Shown here piece by piece: positions 34,449 through 43,314 of a stretch of 64,000 nucleotides of DNA. Each line of letters opens with the position of its first letter. The stretch's first letter is position 1. The notes beneath the pieces were generated by a model, which was given only the letters and a program-made list of their open reading frames with translations, was not told the DNA's origin and made no database searches. This stretch comes from Candidatus Obscuribacterales bacterium. GTDB taxonomy: Bacteria; Cyanobacteriota; Vampirovibrionia; Obscuribacterales; Obscuribacteraceae. The DNA is taken from positions 1 through 64,000 of the forward strand of contig JAIEQI010000048.1 in assembly GCA_019747875.1 (NCBI GenBank), written 5' to 3'. Position numbers and translations under genes: made by a program.

Positions 34449-35138
34449 ATGGCGAAACAAGAACGACGACGGAGCATGCCGCTCGATGAAGCCTATTTTT
34501 ACTGTAGACGTCTTGAGCTGAAGCTGGAAAGACCGGCCCTGTTCAGGGTGTGCAACGCCATCCATACGGTGGACCTTGCGCTCAGCTCTGATGAAGAGCT
34601 TTCCATGGCAGGAGTGCCTTCTCATATAAGCTGTGAAGCCTGGTCCCGCGTCCGTGATCAGCTTTTCAGGGTACTAGTGACAAGCTTTCCTGGTTATTTC
34701 CTGATTTATGACGCCGACGGTGTTGAGCCCCTTGAAAGTGGTGCTGCCTGGCCGCAAAATGGCTCGATTGAATTTTATCCGGAAAAGATTTTGCGGAGAT
34801 TTGAAACTTACCGGTCCTATATTGAACGTCTCGATCCTTCGATGATCACAATTTTGCGCTGGTGCTTTGCTCAAGATCGCCATAATATTTCGCCGCAGCT
34901 TTTCAACACAGAGCCGCAGGAAGCCGAAGCAAGTGCTGAGGATGTAGTTTCGTTTCTTGATCGCCTATACGAAATTTGCGAAGAAGAAGCGCATGAGGGC
35001 AAAAAGAAGGCGCACCGCAGGTGGTGGCAGCTTTACTGGGAGGCAAATGGCTGTGCAGATCGCCGAGCGCGCCATGAGTTGCAAAAGCAGATGCTTTCCT
35101 TGCAATCCGTATGGGGCAGACCCGCACAGTTAGTCTAG
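34449..35138 (+). CDS. Hypothetical protein
   Basis: 229 aa, soluble, rich in Arg and Glu, predicted helical. The N-terminus is basic (MAKQERRRSMP). A segment SFPGYFLIYDADG and an Arg/Trp-rich tail (KKKAHRRWWQLYWEANG) stand out. It is divergent from the GT-C gene. A large hairpin follows the stop. No family is recognised and the ribosome site is weak. Confidence 0.6.
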   Translation: MAKQERRRSMPLDEAYFYCRRLELKLERPALFRVCNAIHTVDLALSSDEELSMAGVPSHISCEAWSRVRDQLFRVLVTSFPGYFLIYDADGVEPLESGAAWPQNGSIEFYPEKILRRFETYRSYIERLDPSMITILRWCFAQDRHNISPQLFNTEPQEAEASAEDVVSFLDRLYEICEEEAHEGKKKAHRRWWQLYWEANGCADRRARHELQKQMLSLQSVWGRPAQLV

Positions 35139-35162
35139 TTTGTACGTGTCGAATCCGAACCT

Positions 35163-35211
35163 GAGACCCTTGCATTTCTGGTAGAACCCACTACAGAATT
35201 CCGAGGGTCTC
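35163..35211 (+). terminator. Long stem-loop after 34449-35138
   Basis: GAGACCCT (35163-35170) pairs perfectly with AGGGTCTC (35204-35211). Inside, TTCTG-g-TAG (35176-35184) pairs with CTACAGAA (35191-35198) around a short loop. The tail CGTTTCTTAT is only modestly T-rich. Probably a terminator, though a two-part stem of this size could also be a structured RNA. Confidence 0.5.
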
Positions 35212-35293
35212 CGTTTCTTATAAATCGCTAAGCTTCGTTACCGATGTTCGGACTTTGGGCAATTCCAACTTTACGGGACGGGGGCAGCGAAAA

Positions 35294-35986
35294 GTGGAAT
35301 TCATTTCGAACTTTGCTTTAACAGCAAAGGCTATCGTTTTGCATCCAAAACAATTCTTCGACGACATCACTTGGGATTGTGGATGGCGAGAACCTTTGTC
35401 ATTCTTCGCTGTTTGTGCTGGGGCCTTTTCTTTAATGCTCAGCCTCGTACTGACGTTTTGCGTGAATCAATTCGCTGCGATTGACCCCCAAATTGCAGTG
35501 GCGTTGCGGGAAACAACTTCTCTGGGCTATTTCGCCATTTGTTTCGCTGTGCTTTTCGTCGGTGCGATGCTGGGCTCTTTACTCATCTCCTTCTTCACGA
35601 CGGTGGCGCTGCACTTTCTCGGAGGGAAGGGCAGCTTTCAGCGAACCTATCTGGCTTTGTCGTGCTGCTGGATCGTGATGTTTGTCAGCTGGATTCCCCT
35701 GGTTGGATGGATTCCGGCGTTGTATTTTTTCTATCTTGCTTACATTGCTTTGTCGAAGGCACATGAGATTCCTGGTTGGAAGGGGCTGGTCGGGCTAGTT
35801 GTTGGACCCGGCTGTGTCACCCTTGTAGTTGGCGGCATTATGGTTGTGGCGACCATAATGCAATTGACGAGCGCATTTAACAGCGTCAATGAAGCAAATC
35901 ATTTCGTCGAAACTGGTGATCCTGGTATGCGCGAAATCATGGAGCGTTATCGGAAAAAGGAGAGTGGGGAAAACGATCAAAATTGA
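35294..35986 (+). CDS. Yip1-domain-like membrane protein
   Basis: 230 aa from the GTG at 35294 (MEFISNFALTAKAIVLHPKQFFDDI), which has GGGGG about 9 nt upstream; a longer TTG start at 35255 has none. The opening phrase with HPKQFFDD, then about five membrane helices, including FFTTVALHFLGGKGSFQRTY and FVSWIPLVGWIPALYFFYLAYIAL, is typical of bacterial YIP1-family proteins. The C-terminal 40 residues are polar and charged. The role of bacterial Yip1 proteins is unknown. It ends 26 bp from the convergent SulP gene. Confidence 0.7.
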   Translation: MEFISNFALTAKAIVLHPKQFFDDITWDCGWREPLSFFAVCAGAFSLMLSLVLTFCVNQFAAIDPQIAVALRETTSLGYFAICFAVLFVGAMLGSLLISFFTTVALHFLGGKGSFQRTYLALSCCWIVMFVSWIPLVGWIPALYFFYLAYIALSKAHEIPGWKGLVGLVVGPGCVTLVVGGIMVVATIMQLTSAFNSVNEANHFVETGDPGMREIMERYRKKESGENDQN

Positions 35987-36011
35987 AACAAAAACGAATG
36001 CTATCGAACGA

Positions 36012-38489
36012 TCAATTTGAAGTGTGATGCATCTTAAGCCACTCATTGACCAGATAAAGCTTGTCATCATCCACGCTATAGAGAAGCGGAATCACTTTCA
36101 ATCCTTTGAATAACGCGGAGATACGATCAGACTCGCTAAGCACAAACTGAACAGGATCGCTGATTCCTCTAGCTGTAGATTGCTCGTAAAAAAACGATCG
36201 AGCTCGGTCTTCTTTCCAGCCACAGCGGGTGCTAAGTGTTTCAAGCACGGACCTTTCTTCCGTATAGGGATTTGACATCAGACATTTGTTGTGTGTGATT
36301 AATGCCATATATTCGATACCTGCTGATAGGGCAAGTGCAAGTTCAAACTCACAATCCTTCATATTCGCTCCAGCTCTACGAATGACATAGGCACAGTTCT
36401 TCGGCAAATGAAGCTGTTTTCTGAAATCAATGCACATCCCGATGATCAAGTCGGCCTTATCCGAAGGGGTTTCGTCAACTTGCAGGAGATTTTGCGATTT
36501 CAGCAGCGAATAAATCGGAGTCTCTCTAAGGCATTCTGGTATCTGGGATTCGCTTTTTACTGCAATTAGTTTGGATGTATCAATATCTGACGATTCGGTG
36601 CCAGCCTCAATATTTTTTTCCTCACTCAATCTTTTCTTGAGCAAAGACGAAATCTGATTGGTATTGAGAACAATGCCGGCTCGAAGCGGGCAATCTTTGG
36701 GAGCGCCGATTTTCGTTTTGGGTGGGGCTGCGAGGAGGTCCCGGCAGTCAGAACAGGACGTTTCTAGTAGGGTTGCATTTACATCGAGAAGGCATTTCCC
36801 ATAATCTTTGAAGATGTTCTCGACTCCAATTTTCTCTAATGCTCCAGTGCGTTTAAGGAGTTCGAATGGCTGATGCGGAAGCTCGGTGAGACAGAGCCTG
36901 ATTCCATTGCGCCTAAGTTGAGAATGAATGGAGAGAATGGTTTCGGCACCAGTCAGATCCATCCCGCTGACTGCCTTCATGTGCAGCACTATTACCTTCA
37001 GATTTTGTGTAAGAAGAATGGTCTCAGTGAAACGCTCCGCCGCACCGAAGAAGAGCGGTCCGTCAATGAGAAATGTTCTGACAAATTTGCAAGAAGGAAT
37101 TGGTTGACGCACATTTGCACGCCTATCTTCCGCTTCTTCCGGTACGACAATCTGGGTCGAGATCTGCTTGATGAATAAGGCACACGCTAGTAACAAGCCC
37201 GTGAATACGCCAGCGGTCAGATCGATGAGCACAGAAATTGCTGTTGTAGCAAAGACTACCCAGCCTTCGGTTCTTGATGCATGCCAAATTTGCCTGGTAG
37301 CATCCCATTCAATGAGGCGGAAGCCAGTGAGAATCAGAATGCCAGCCAGTGCGGAAAGGGGGATCTGCTCAGCATACTTGGCGAATGCTAAGACAAGAAT
37401 CAGGAGCGTCAGAGAGTGAACAATTCCCGAGAGCCTAGTTTTTGCTCCTGCCCGGATGTTAACTGCTGTACGCACAATGACACCAGTAACAGGAATGCCT
37501 CCAAAGAAGGGGGTTATGACATTTGCCATACCTTGACCAATTAGCTCTTGGTTTGAATGGTGTCGCTTGGTCATGGTCATTCCATCAGCTACGGATGCGG
37601 ACAGCAGAGACTCAATTGAGCCAAGCATGAATACAGTTATTGCAACAGGAAAAAGAACTCCAAACTGTGTCCAGGGCAGATCTGGCCAATGCGGCACCGG
37701 TAAATATGCCGGGACACTGCTTATGTCGATAATTTTGGGTAAATGAAAACCGGCAAGTGCGGCGATCAGCGATCCGGCTACAATTGCAACCAGTTGGCTT
37801 GGCACCACCTTTGTCCACTTCGGCACTATTATTGCTAGAAAAAGCACTATCATGCCAGTGCCTACGGCAAGTGGATTGATTTCGCCATGCATGATAGCTC
37901 GTGAAACAAGACTATTTATATCCTCAAATATCTCCGGAATATATGGATGGGCGGGGGGAGAAATAGGCAGGCTAGTATGTGCCACAATTCGCGGAAGTCC
38001 CAGGAAATCGCGGAGAGAATTGAGGACCACCAGGATGCCAATAGCATTGGCGAAGCCGACAATCACCGGCATTGGAATGAATGAAATGAGTTTGCCCAGC
38101 CTGAAGTAACCTGCCGCAATCTGCAAAACACCAGCCAAAATTCCAACCAGCCAGATAGCACCTAAACCATAGGACTCAGCAATGCCAATGAGAACGACAG
38201 CCAAGGCTGCCGCTGGACCGGTAACTCCGAATTTCTGTCCTCCAAGAAGAGACGCGATGATGCCGGCGACTATGCCCGTTGTAATACCAATTCCGGGCTC
38301 TACTCCGGATGCAATCGCCAGAGCAAGATTTAGAGGAAGGGCAACCAATGCAACCGTTACCCCGGCCCAGGCATCAGCCATGACAGTTTTAGGGTTGATG
38401 ATTTCCTTCCATTCGGAAATCAGGTATTGAACGTCGAATCCTAGAATGCGTTTGGCGGGGGGGATGTTTTGGTCTTCCGTCAACGACAT
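36012..38489 (-). CDS. SulP transporter with STAS and beta-carbonic-anhydrase-like domains
   Basis: 825 aa in three parts. Residues 30-450 are the SLC26/SulP anion transporter (AGVTVALVALPLNLALAIASG, and GGIPVTGVIVRTAVN). About 468-570 is a STAS domain. About 600-825 resembles a beta-carbonic anhydrase: CIDFR (C686, D688, R690) and THNKC (H733, C736) match the Zn-binding C-x-D-x-R and H-x-x-C motifs. Cys-rich linker CSDC at 579-582. SulP-carbonic anhydrase fusions are known and proposed to import bicarbonate, which is the likely role here. The CA part is divergent, so enzyme activity is uncertain. ATG with GGAAC upstream; an 11-bp hairpin precedes it. Confidence 0.85.
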   Translation of the reverse strand: MSLTEDQNIPPAKRILGFDVQYLISEWKEIINPKTVMADAWAGVTVALVALPLNLALAIASGVEPGIGITTGIVAGIIASLLGGQKFGVTGPAAALAVVLIGIAESYGLGAIWLVGILAGVLQIAAGYFRLGKLISFIPMPVIVGFANAIGILVVLNSLRDFLGLPRIVAHTSLPISPPAHPYIPEIFEDINSLVSRAIMHGEINPLAVGTGMIVLFLAIIVPKWTKVVPSQLVAIVAGSLIAALAGFHLPKIIDISSVPAYLPVPHWPDLPWTQFGVLFPVAITVFMLGSIESLLSASVADGMTMTKRHHSNQELIGQGMANVITPFFGGIPVTGVIVRTAVNIRAGAKTRLSGIVHSLTLLILVLAFAKYAEQIPLSALAGILILTGFRLIEWDATRQIWHASRTEGWVVFATTAISVLIDLTAGVFTGLLLACALFIKQISTQIVVPEEAEDRRANVRQPIPSCKFVRTFLIDGPLFFGAAERFTETILLTQNLKVIVLHMKAVSGMDLTGAETILSIHSQLRRNGIRLCLTELPHQPFELLKRTGALEKIGVENIFKDYGKCLLDVNATLLETSCSDCRDLLAAPPKTKIGAPKDCPLRAGIVLNTNQISSLLKKRLSEEKNIEAGTESSDIDTSKLIAVKSESQIPECLRETPIYSLLKSQNLLQVDETPSDKADLIIGMCIDFRKQLHLPKNCAYVIRRAGANMKDCEFELALALSAGIEYMALITHNKCLMSNPYTEERSVLETLSTRCGWKEDRARSFFYEQSTARGISDPVQFVLSESDRISALFKGLKVIPLLYSVDDDKLYLVNEWLKMHHTSN

Positions 38490-39078
38490 CTGCTTGTTCC
38501 ATTATGAGTTTAGAGTGGCTAACTATGACTTGAGGAACAAGTCATAGTAATGTGCACCGAGCCTTAAGGTTAGCTCGTTAAGGTCTTGCAAATTAGCATG
38601 CTGGGCGGCTAAACCGGAAGTATTCAATCCTGCGGAATCTTGTGGAAACAAGTTTCTCCCTTATCGCGTTAACAGAGTTAGATTGAATTTTTGTTTTCGG
38701 TTTGCCATGTTAACGCTTTCAAGAGCCTCAACTTTTTGGGATAGAACTACTCTTTGTCGGCGAATCCAATCTGGTTCAGCAGGATGATGCTCTTGAATTG
38801 CCTATATGACATCAAAGGACCTGCAAGACCCGCTCTACTTTAGCAAATGAATCTTTCTTCTAGCTTTCCAGCGATAGAGAATTTGCGCGTGCTGACATTC
38901 AGATCGAGGAGCAGTCTTCAAACTGCTGGATGTGGCGAAGGAGATTTTTAGCAATCATCTTGTGGATGCGCGCTCAGTTGTGATTTCTAAGCAGCTATCT
39001 TGAAGCACATGAAATGTTTCTTCAGCAGTACAAAAAGGAATGGATTGGGAGCAACAGATCCGCTGAGAACGATCAAGG
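38490..39078. other. Intergenic region upstream of SulP gene
   Basis: About 590 bp with no credible gene on either strand. It contains the hairpin at 38522-38548 and, further on, only ordinary AT-rich sequence. TTAAGG repeats (38563-38582) are too short to interpret. The SulP promoter should lie here on the minus strand. Confidence 0.4.
38522..38548 (-). promoter_or_regulatory. 11-bp perfect inverted repeat ahead of SulP gene
   Basis: ACTATGACTTG (38522-38532) and CAAGTCATAGT (38538-38548) flank a 5-nt loop, 33 nt upstream of the SulP start. No T-run follows, so it is either an operator for a dimeric regulator or a leader hairpin. Confidence 0.45.
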
Positions 39079-40977
39079 TTAAAGGAGCTTCTTAAGTTCA
39101 GCTATTTCTTGGGGCAGATCTTCTTGTTGATTTGCTGGTACATCTTTGAGATTGGCTTGGGCAATTTCAAGCAACTCATCGCTAGTCTTCTCATCAGGCG
39201 TGGATCGTTCCATCCATGCTCTTATAATTGTGCAGCAGATTTTTGCTGCCTTTACTTTGTCCGCCGTTGTCGTTGGTGGCGGGCTTAGAGGGATGGCCAA
39301 TCCAGCCTCTGAAAGCTCCACTCCTCGCCGGTCGCTTGAGAGCATCATCCCATGGCGTTTTGCAGCTTTTTTGACTTGAGCATTCTCTTGCTTTTCTGAT
39401 CTAATCGTGGAAAAAAGATCATAAACGGAATTCACGTCATCTAAGGCTTTGCTGTAGTCTCCTCGTAGGACATGACAGAGCGCCCTTGTACTCAATACTT
39501 CTGATGCTTCAAGACTTCCTTCGCCGCCGATCCTCATGCCTTCATCACAGCACTTTAAGGCTTCATCTAGCTTATCGAGTTCAATTAAAGTGTTGGCTTT
39601 GTTACGAAGTAGTTGCTGCTGCATCTTCGCTTTGCTGTTGCTCATTTCTGTGAAGGGATATTCTTCGTCGAGAATAGCAAGTGCTTGTCGTTTGGTTTCC
39701 AAATAGTTTTTGTCTTCGGGATTCTTTCGATAATGTTTAAGTCCACTTGTTCCGATCATATTTTTTTGAAGCCTGAGCTGCGCGTACATCGCTTTGTATG
39801 AATCGATCAACTTAAATGCATACAGATCTCTTTCGTCTTGTTCATTTTTCCCCGTCGTCCTTAGTAATCTGCTTTTCTGAATTTCTATGCGCTTTCTGAT
39901 CTGTTGTAGCTTATGCGCCTGCTCGTCGGCAATATCCTTTTCAACTGTGCCGATTGCAGCGTGTGTTTGTTTTTGTTTTTGTTGCAGGTAGAAGTAGAGA
40001 GGTGTCCCGGCAATAACTCCAAAGGCTAAAATTGCTCCAAGTAGCAGCAGCAGGCTCTTATTCTCTTTTCGCTTCAGGAATAGCTCCTGATTCCTAATCT
40101 CGACTTTTGAGATTTCTGCAAGCTCCGCACTAATCTTTTTCAGATCTGATGGACGTTGAGCGGGATCCTTAACGAGGCAGGAGTCGATCAGCTTTCCGAG
40201 GCTCTGTCCTATTGCATGTTTGGAATTCAATGTCAGGCTCTGCGTGCTCTCATTGATGTGCTTGTACATCACCTCATATGCGGTCTCTGCTTGAAACGGG
40301 GGTGCGCCAGTAACGCATTCATACATAATGCAACCGAGCGAATAGATATCCGATGCGGCAGTGACCGCCTTGCCTTTGCACTGCTCAGGACTCATGTAGG
40401 TCGGGCTGCCCAACACTGCATTTGTCCTGGTCAGATTGCCTTGTTCGCCTGCATCCTCTGCTTTGGACATTCCGAAGTCGATGATTTTGACAAGCTCTTT
40501 TCCGTCTTGCTCATGGCAAACAAATATATTGCTGGGTTTCAGGTCTCTATGTATAACCCCCGCATTATGAGCGCATTCTAGGCCCGCGCACACATGCACC
40601 ATGATTTCGCAAAATTGATCGAATGGTAATGGTTTGCCTTTCAGGCGCTCAGATAATGGCGTGCCATCAAGGTATTCCATCACATGGTAGGGATATCCAT
40701 TCTCGGTAATGTCGGAGGCTAAGATCTTAACTATGTTTGGATGATCGATCGTGGCTAGTAGCCTTGCTTCACGCATGAAGCGCTTTTGTGCTGTTTCGTT
40801 GGATAATTCTTCTGAGCGCAGAATCTTGATCGCAACTTCTCGACCGAGAAGCTGGTCGGTCGCCAATAGAACCACGCCGTTGGCACCGGAGCCAAGTGTT
40901 TTGACGACCTGAAAGCGGCTCGGCAAAGAAGATGCCAGCGCTTCCACGTTCAAAAGTTCATTTGTCGGCGTGCTCAT
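39079..40977 (-). CDS. Membrane-anchored Ser/Thr protein kinase
   Basis: 632 aa. A complete eukaryotic-like kinase domain lies at 22-290: glycine loop GSGANGVV (30-36), Lys51, HRDLKPSN (143-150), IDFGMSK (166-172), SPTYMSPEQ (191-199) and RPSDL at the end. A single membrane helix (about 308-331) separates it from an external tail of 300 residues that is helical and TPR-like, probably a sensor or partner-binding part. All catalytic residues are present. It lies 99 bp downstream of a second kinase on the same strand, probably in one operon. Confidence 0.9.
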   Translation of the reverse strand: MSTPTNELLNVEALASSLPSRFQVVKTLGSGANGVVLLATDQLLGREVAIKILRSEELSNETAQKRFMREARLLATIDHPNIVKILASDITENGYPYHVMEYLDGTPLSERLKGKPLPFDQFCEIMVHVCAGLECAHNAGVIHRDLKPSNIFVCHEQDGKELVKIIDFGMSKAEDAGEQGNLTRTNAVLGSPTYMSPEQCKGKAVTAASDIYSLGCIMYECVTGAPPFQAETAYEVMYKHINESTQSLTLNSKHAIGQSLGKLIDSCLVKDPAQRPSDLKKISAELAEISKVEIRNQELFLKRKENKSLLLLLGAILAFGVIAGTPLYFYLQQKQKQTHAAIGTVEKDIADEQAHKLQQIRKRIEIQKSRLLRTTGKNEQDERDLYAFKLIDSYKAMYAQLRLQKNMIGTSGLKHYRKNPEDKNYLETKRQALAILDEEYPFTEMSNSKAKMQQQLLRNKANTLIELDKLDEALKCCDEGMRIGGEGSLEASEVLSTRALCHVLRGDYSKALDDVNSVYDLFSTIRSEKQENAQVKKAAKRHGMMLSSDRRGVELSEAGLAIPLSPPPTTTADKVKAAKICCTIIRAWMERSTPDEKTSDELLEIAQANLKDVPANQQEDLPQEIAELKKLL

Positions 40978-41076
40978 TAAGTGACAGTCTTCAACGACTA
41001 TTCCCTTATTCCCTGCTTTGTCGCCCTTGAGTCGCTGAGCTGGGATTTGCTTTCCAAGCTTAATGTATGCACGTTC

Positions 41077-43281
41077 TCAAGACTTTTGCAGGGCCGCCAG
41101 CTTCGCTTTGTATTCCATGATCTTCGCCTTGTATTCGGTTTTTGAATTGGATTCGGCTTCTTGAAGCAGTCGTCTGCAAAGGTTGACCGAATATTCGTCG
41201 AATTCGTTTTTCCTTTCGTAGTATTTCAAAGCCAGATCGCCGTAACGAAGTGCTTCCGTCGTGCGTCCTTGCAATAAATATGCTTTTGCTATAAGTTCGC
41301 ACAGGCGACCAGCTGAATGCGAGCTCTCCTCCTCATATAAATAAGCATGGTTTTTGAATTCTTTCGTCAAGAAACGCGTGTAGAGATCCAATTTGTGCAT
41401 CTTGGTTAGACTTGGTTCAATAACTGTTTCGATCATGCGCAAGCGAGCCCTTGCGCTGAGAAAGGACAGATTCTCAAATTCTGCTAAGACCGGATCAAGA
41501 AGCTTTGCTCCTTCGGTGGTTTGTCCCTTTCTTGTTTTGAGTGCAGCATCAATCGCCGCGGTCCATAGAGCTTGTAGCTGATCTTGATCGTCCTTCTGTG
41601 TTGTCCGCAATTGAGACAACATTCGCTCTGCTAACGGGACATCGCCTGCGGCCAACAAATGCAGAATGCCCTCAACTGTTAACTCAAAAACTTCCGCTGA
41701 AGATGACCATTTCGCATTGGCTTCTAGCAATCGCCTGCTTACAGCATCGTTCTCCTCAGCGCTATTGCCGATAATTTGAAAGAAGTTTTTGCAGTTTCTC
41801 AAATAGAGGCCTGGCTCGTTGGATGCAAATGCTAGATCTGCACCCCTGCTTGCATAATCTTTCCCCACCTGCCTCATTTTGGGGCTGGAATCCATCTTAG
41901 CTCCGATCAACCGATTAATCGTTTCGCCAGCCTGTGCATAAGCCTTAGCAAGAAGGCGCTTGTCGGGCGGCTTGCCTTCTTCCAGTTTGGAAATTACTCT
42001 CCGGTAGTCCAGATAAACTTCCATTTGTTCTTGTATCGGTCCGCCCTTCTTGTTTGCCAGTTCACTTAGTTGTCCACTCATTGACTTTTGCGGTTTGGTG
42101 AACTCGGTCGATTGCTCAGCCCTACTACTGTCATTCTGCTGCACCCATCGAGTAAGCATAAAGCCGGCCAGAACTAATCCCATTAGTGTTAGTACACCAG
42201 AAAGCAAAAACGGCGGAGCTTTTGTTTTTCGCTGCGCAAGTTTTTGATCGAGTTCGGAATTCTGAAGATGCTTGCTGATACTGGCGGAAAACTCTGCCGC
42301 CGAAGCAGGTCTGGATGCTGGATCCTTAGATAAAGCAGTCAATATCGTTTGAGCTAATTCTTTTCCGATTGCCGCGCGCTGGCTAAAGTTTGATACTGAC
42401 CCGGGCGAATCTTGTGTGTGCATTCGCATCAATTCTAGTTGGGAGTCGGCTCTAAATGGAGCTTGCCCTGTCAAATATTCATACATTACACAAGCCAACG
42501 AATAAATATCTGATCGGCCGTCGATTTTTTGTCCAGCACATTGTTCAGGGCTCATGTACGTCGGCGTGCCGAGTAGAATGCCGGTCTTTGTGCGAAGTTG
42601 GTCGCTTCCCAGATCCGAAAAAACTTTTGCAATTCCAAAATCAACTAACTTCGGTGTACAGGTGCCCTCTTCTGTTCCTGTCAGAATTATGTTGCTGGGC
42701 TTGATGTCTCTGTGTACAACACCTTGTCCATGCGCATAATTCAATGCAGAAAGAAGAGGTAGGAATATATCGCTGAAGAACTTCAGGGATCTGTGCTCTC
42801 CATCTTTCATGAACTCCGTAAGCGTAATGCCGCTGGCGTACTCCATTACCAAATATGGCTCGCCTTTTGCTGAAACTCCAAATGACATTACTTTGATAAT
42901 GTTCGGATGGCTAAGTGCGCTTGTCAGTTTCGCTTCCTGTTGAAATCGGGCGATCGCCGCTTCTTCGCTAAGATGCTGCTGTGACAATACTTTTACTGCG
43001 ACCGTTCGATCAAGTAATTTTTGACGTCCCTTATATACTGTCGAAAATGCACCACTGCCGATTTTCTCTTCAAGTTCGATTTCTTCGATCGACGGCGCTA
43101 TGCGCAAGTCGTCTTGTTGCTTCTGTCGGTGGGACTGTTCGTCACTGCTCACAATATTTACCTGAGAGGCGGCACAAGCGGTGCCAACGTCATGATAGCT
43201 TGCTGGGATTATACAGCTCCCGGAACGCATAGCATAGTTCTTTCGCGCATCAATTTGAGCAGGGCAAGAGGCATTGCGCAT
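41077..43281 (-). CDS. Membrane-anchored Ser/Thr protein kinase
   Basis: 734 aa as given. The kinase domain spans about 69-340: GSGAFSTVY (75-83), Lys97, HRDIKPSN (190-197), VDFGIAK (213-219), GTPTYMSPEQ (238-247). A membrane helix follows at 357-378, then about 350 helical TPR-like residues outside. The first 43 residues are unlike any domain, and a GTG at 43152 with AGG upstream may be the true start. A promoter (43287-43314) places its start point at about 43280, so either the ATG at 43281 is read leaderless or translation begins at 43152. Its stop is 99 bp ahead of the other kinase. Confidence 0.88.
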   Translation of the reverse strand: MRNASCPAQIDARKNYAMRSGSCIIPASYHDVGTACAASQVNIVSSDEQSHRQKQQDDLRIAPSIEEIELEEKIGSGAFSTVYKGRQKLLDRTVAVKVLSQQHLSEEAAIARFQQEAKLTSALSHPNIIKVMSFGVSAKGEPYLVMEYASGITLTEFMKDGEHRSLKFFSDIFLPLLSALNYAHGQGVVHRDIKPSNIILTGTEEGTCTPKLVDFGIAKVFSDLGSDQLRTKTGILLGTPTYMSPEQCAGQKIDGRSDIYSLACVMYEYLTGQAPFRADSQLELMRMHTQDSPGSVSNFSQRAAIGKELAQTILTALSKDPASRPASAAEFSASISKHLQNSELDQKLAQRKTKAPPFLLSGVLTLMGLVLAGFMLTRWVQQNDSSRAEQSTEFTKPQKSMSGQLSELANKKGGPIQEQMEVYLDYRRVISKLEEGKPPDKRLLAKAYAQAGETINRLIGAKMDSSPKMRQVGKDYASRGADLAFASNEPGLYLRNCKNFFQIIGNSAEENDAVSRRLLEANAKWSSSAEVFELTVEGILHLLAAGDVPLAERMLSQLRTTQKDDQDQLQALWTAAIDAALKTRKGQTTEGAKLLDPVLAEFENLSFLSARARLRMIETVIEPSLTKMHKLDLYTRFLTKEFKNHAYLYEEESSHSAGRLCELIAKAYLLQGRTTEALRYGDLALKYYERKNEFDEYSVNLCRRLLQEAESNSKTEYKAKIMEYKAKLAALQKS

Positions 43282-43286
43282 TCTAA

Positions 43287-43314
43287 ATTATAGATAGATC
43301 GTCTGTTTAGTCGA
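43287..43314 (-). promoter_or_regulatory. Promoter of the kinase pair
   Basis: On the minus strand TCGACT (43314-43309) and a perfect TATAAT (43292-43287) are 16 bp apart. The start point would fall at about 43280, at the annotated ATG. The -35 overlaps the stop codon of the upstream GT-C gene, so the kinases can be expressed apart from it. Confidence 0.5.

Noticed and set aside
35150..35215. tRNA-like sequence (TCGAATCC, AACCC)
   Set aside because: The arms do not form a cloverleaf; it folds as one long hairpin.
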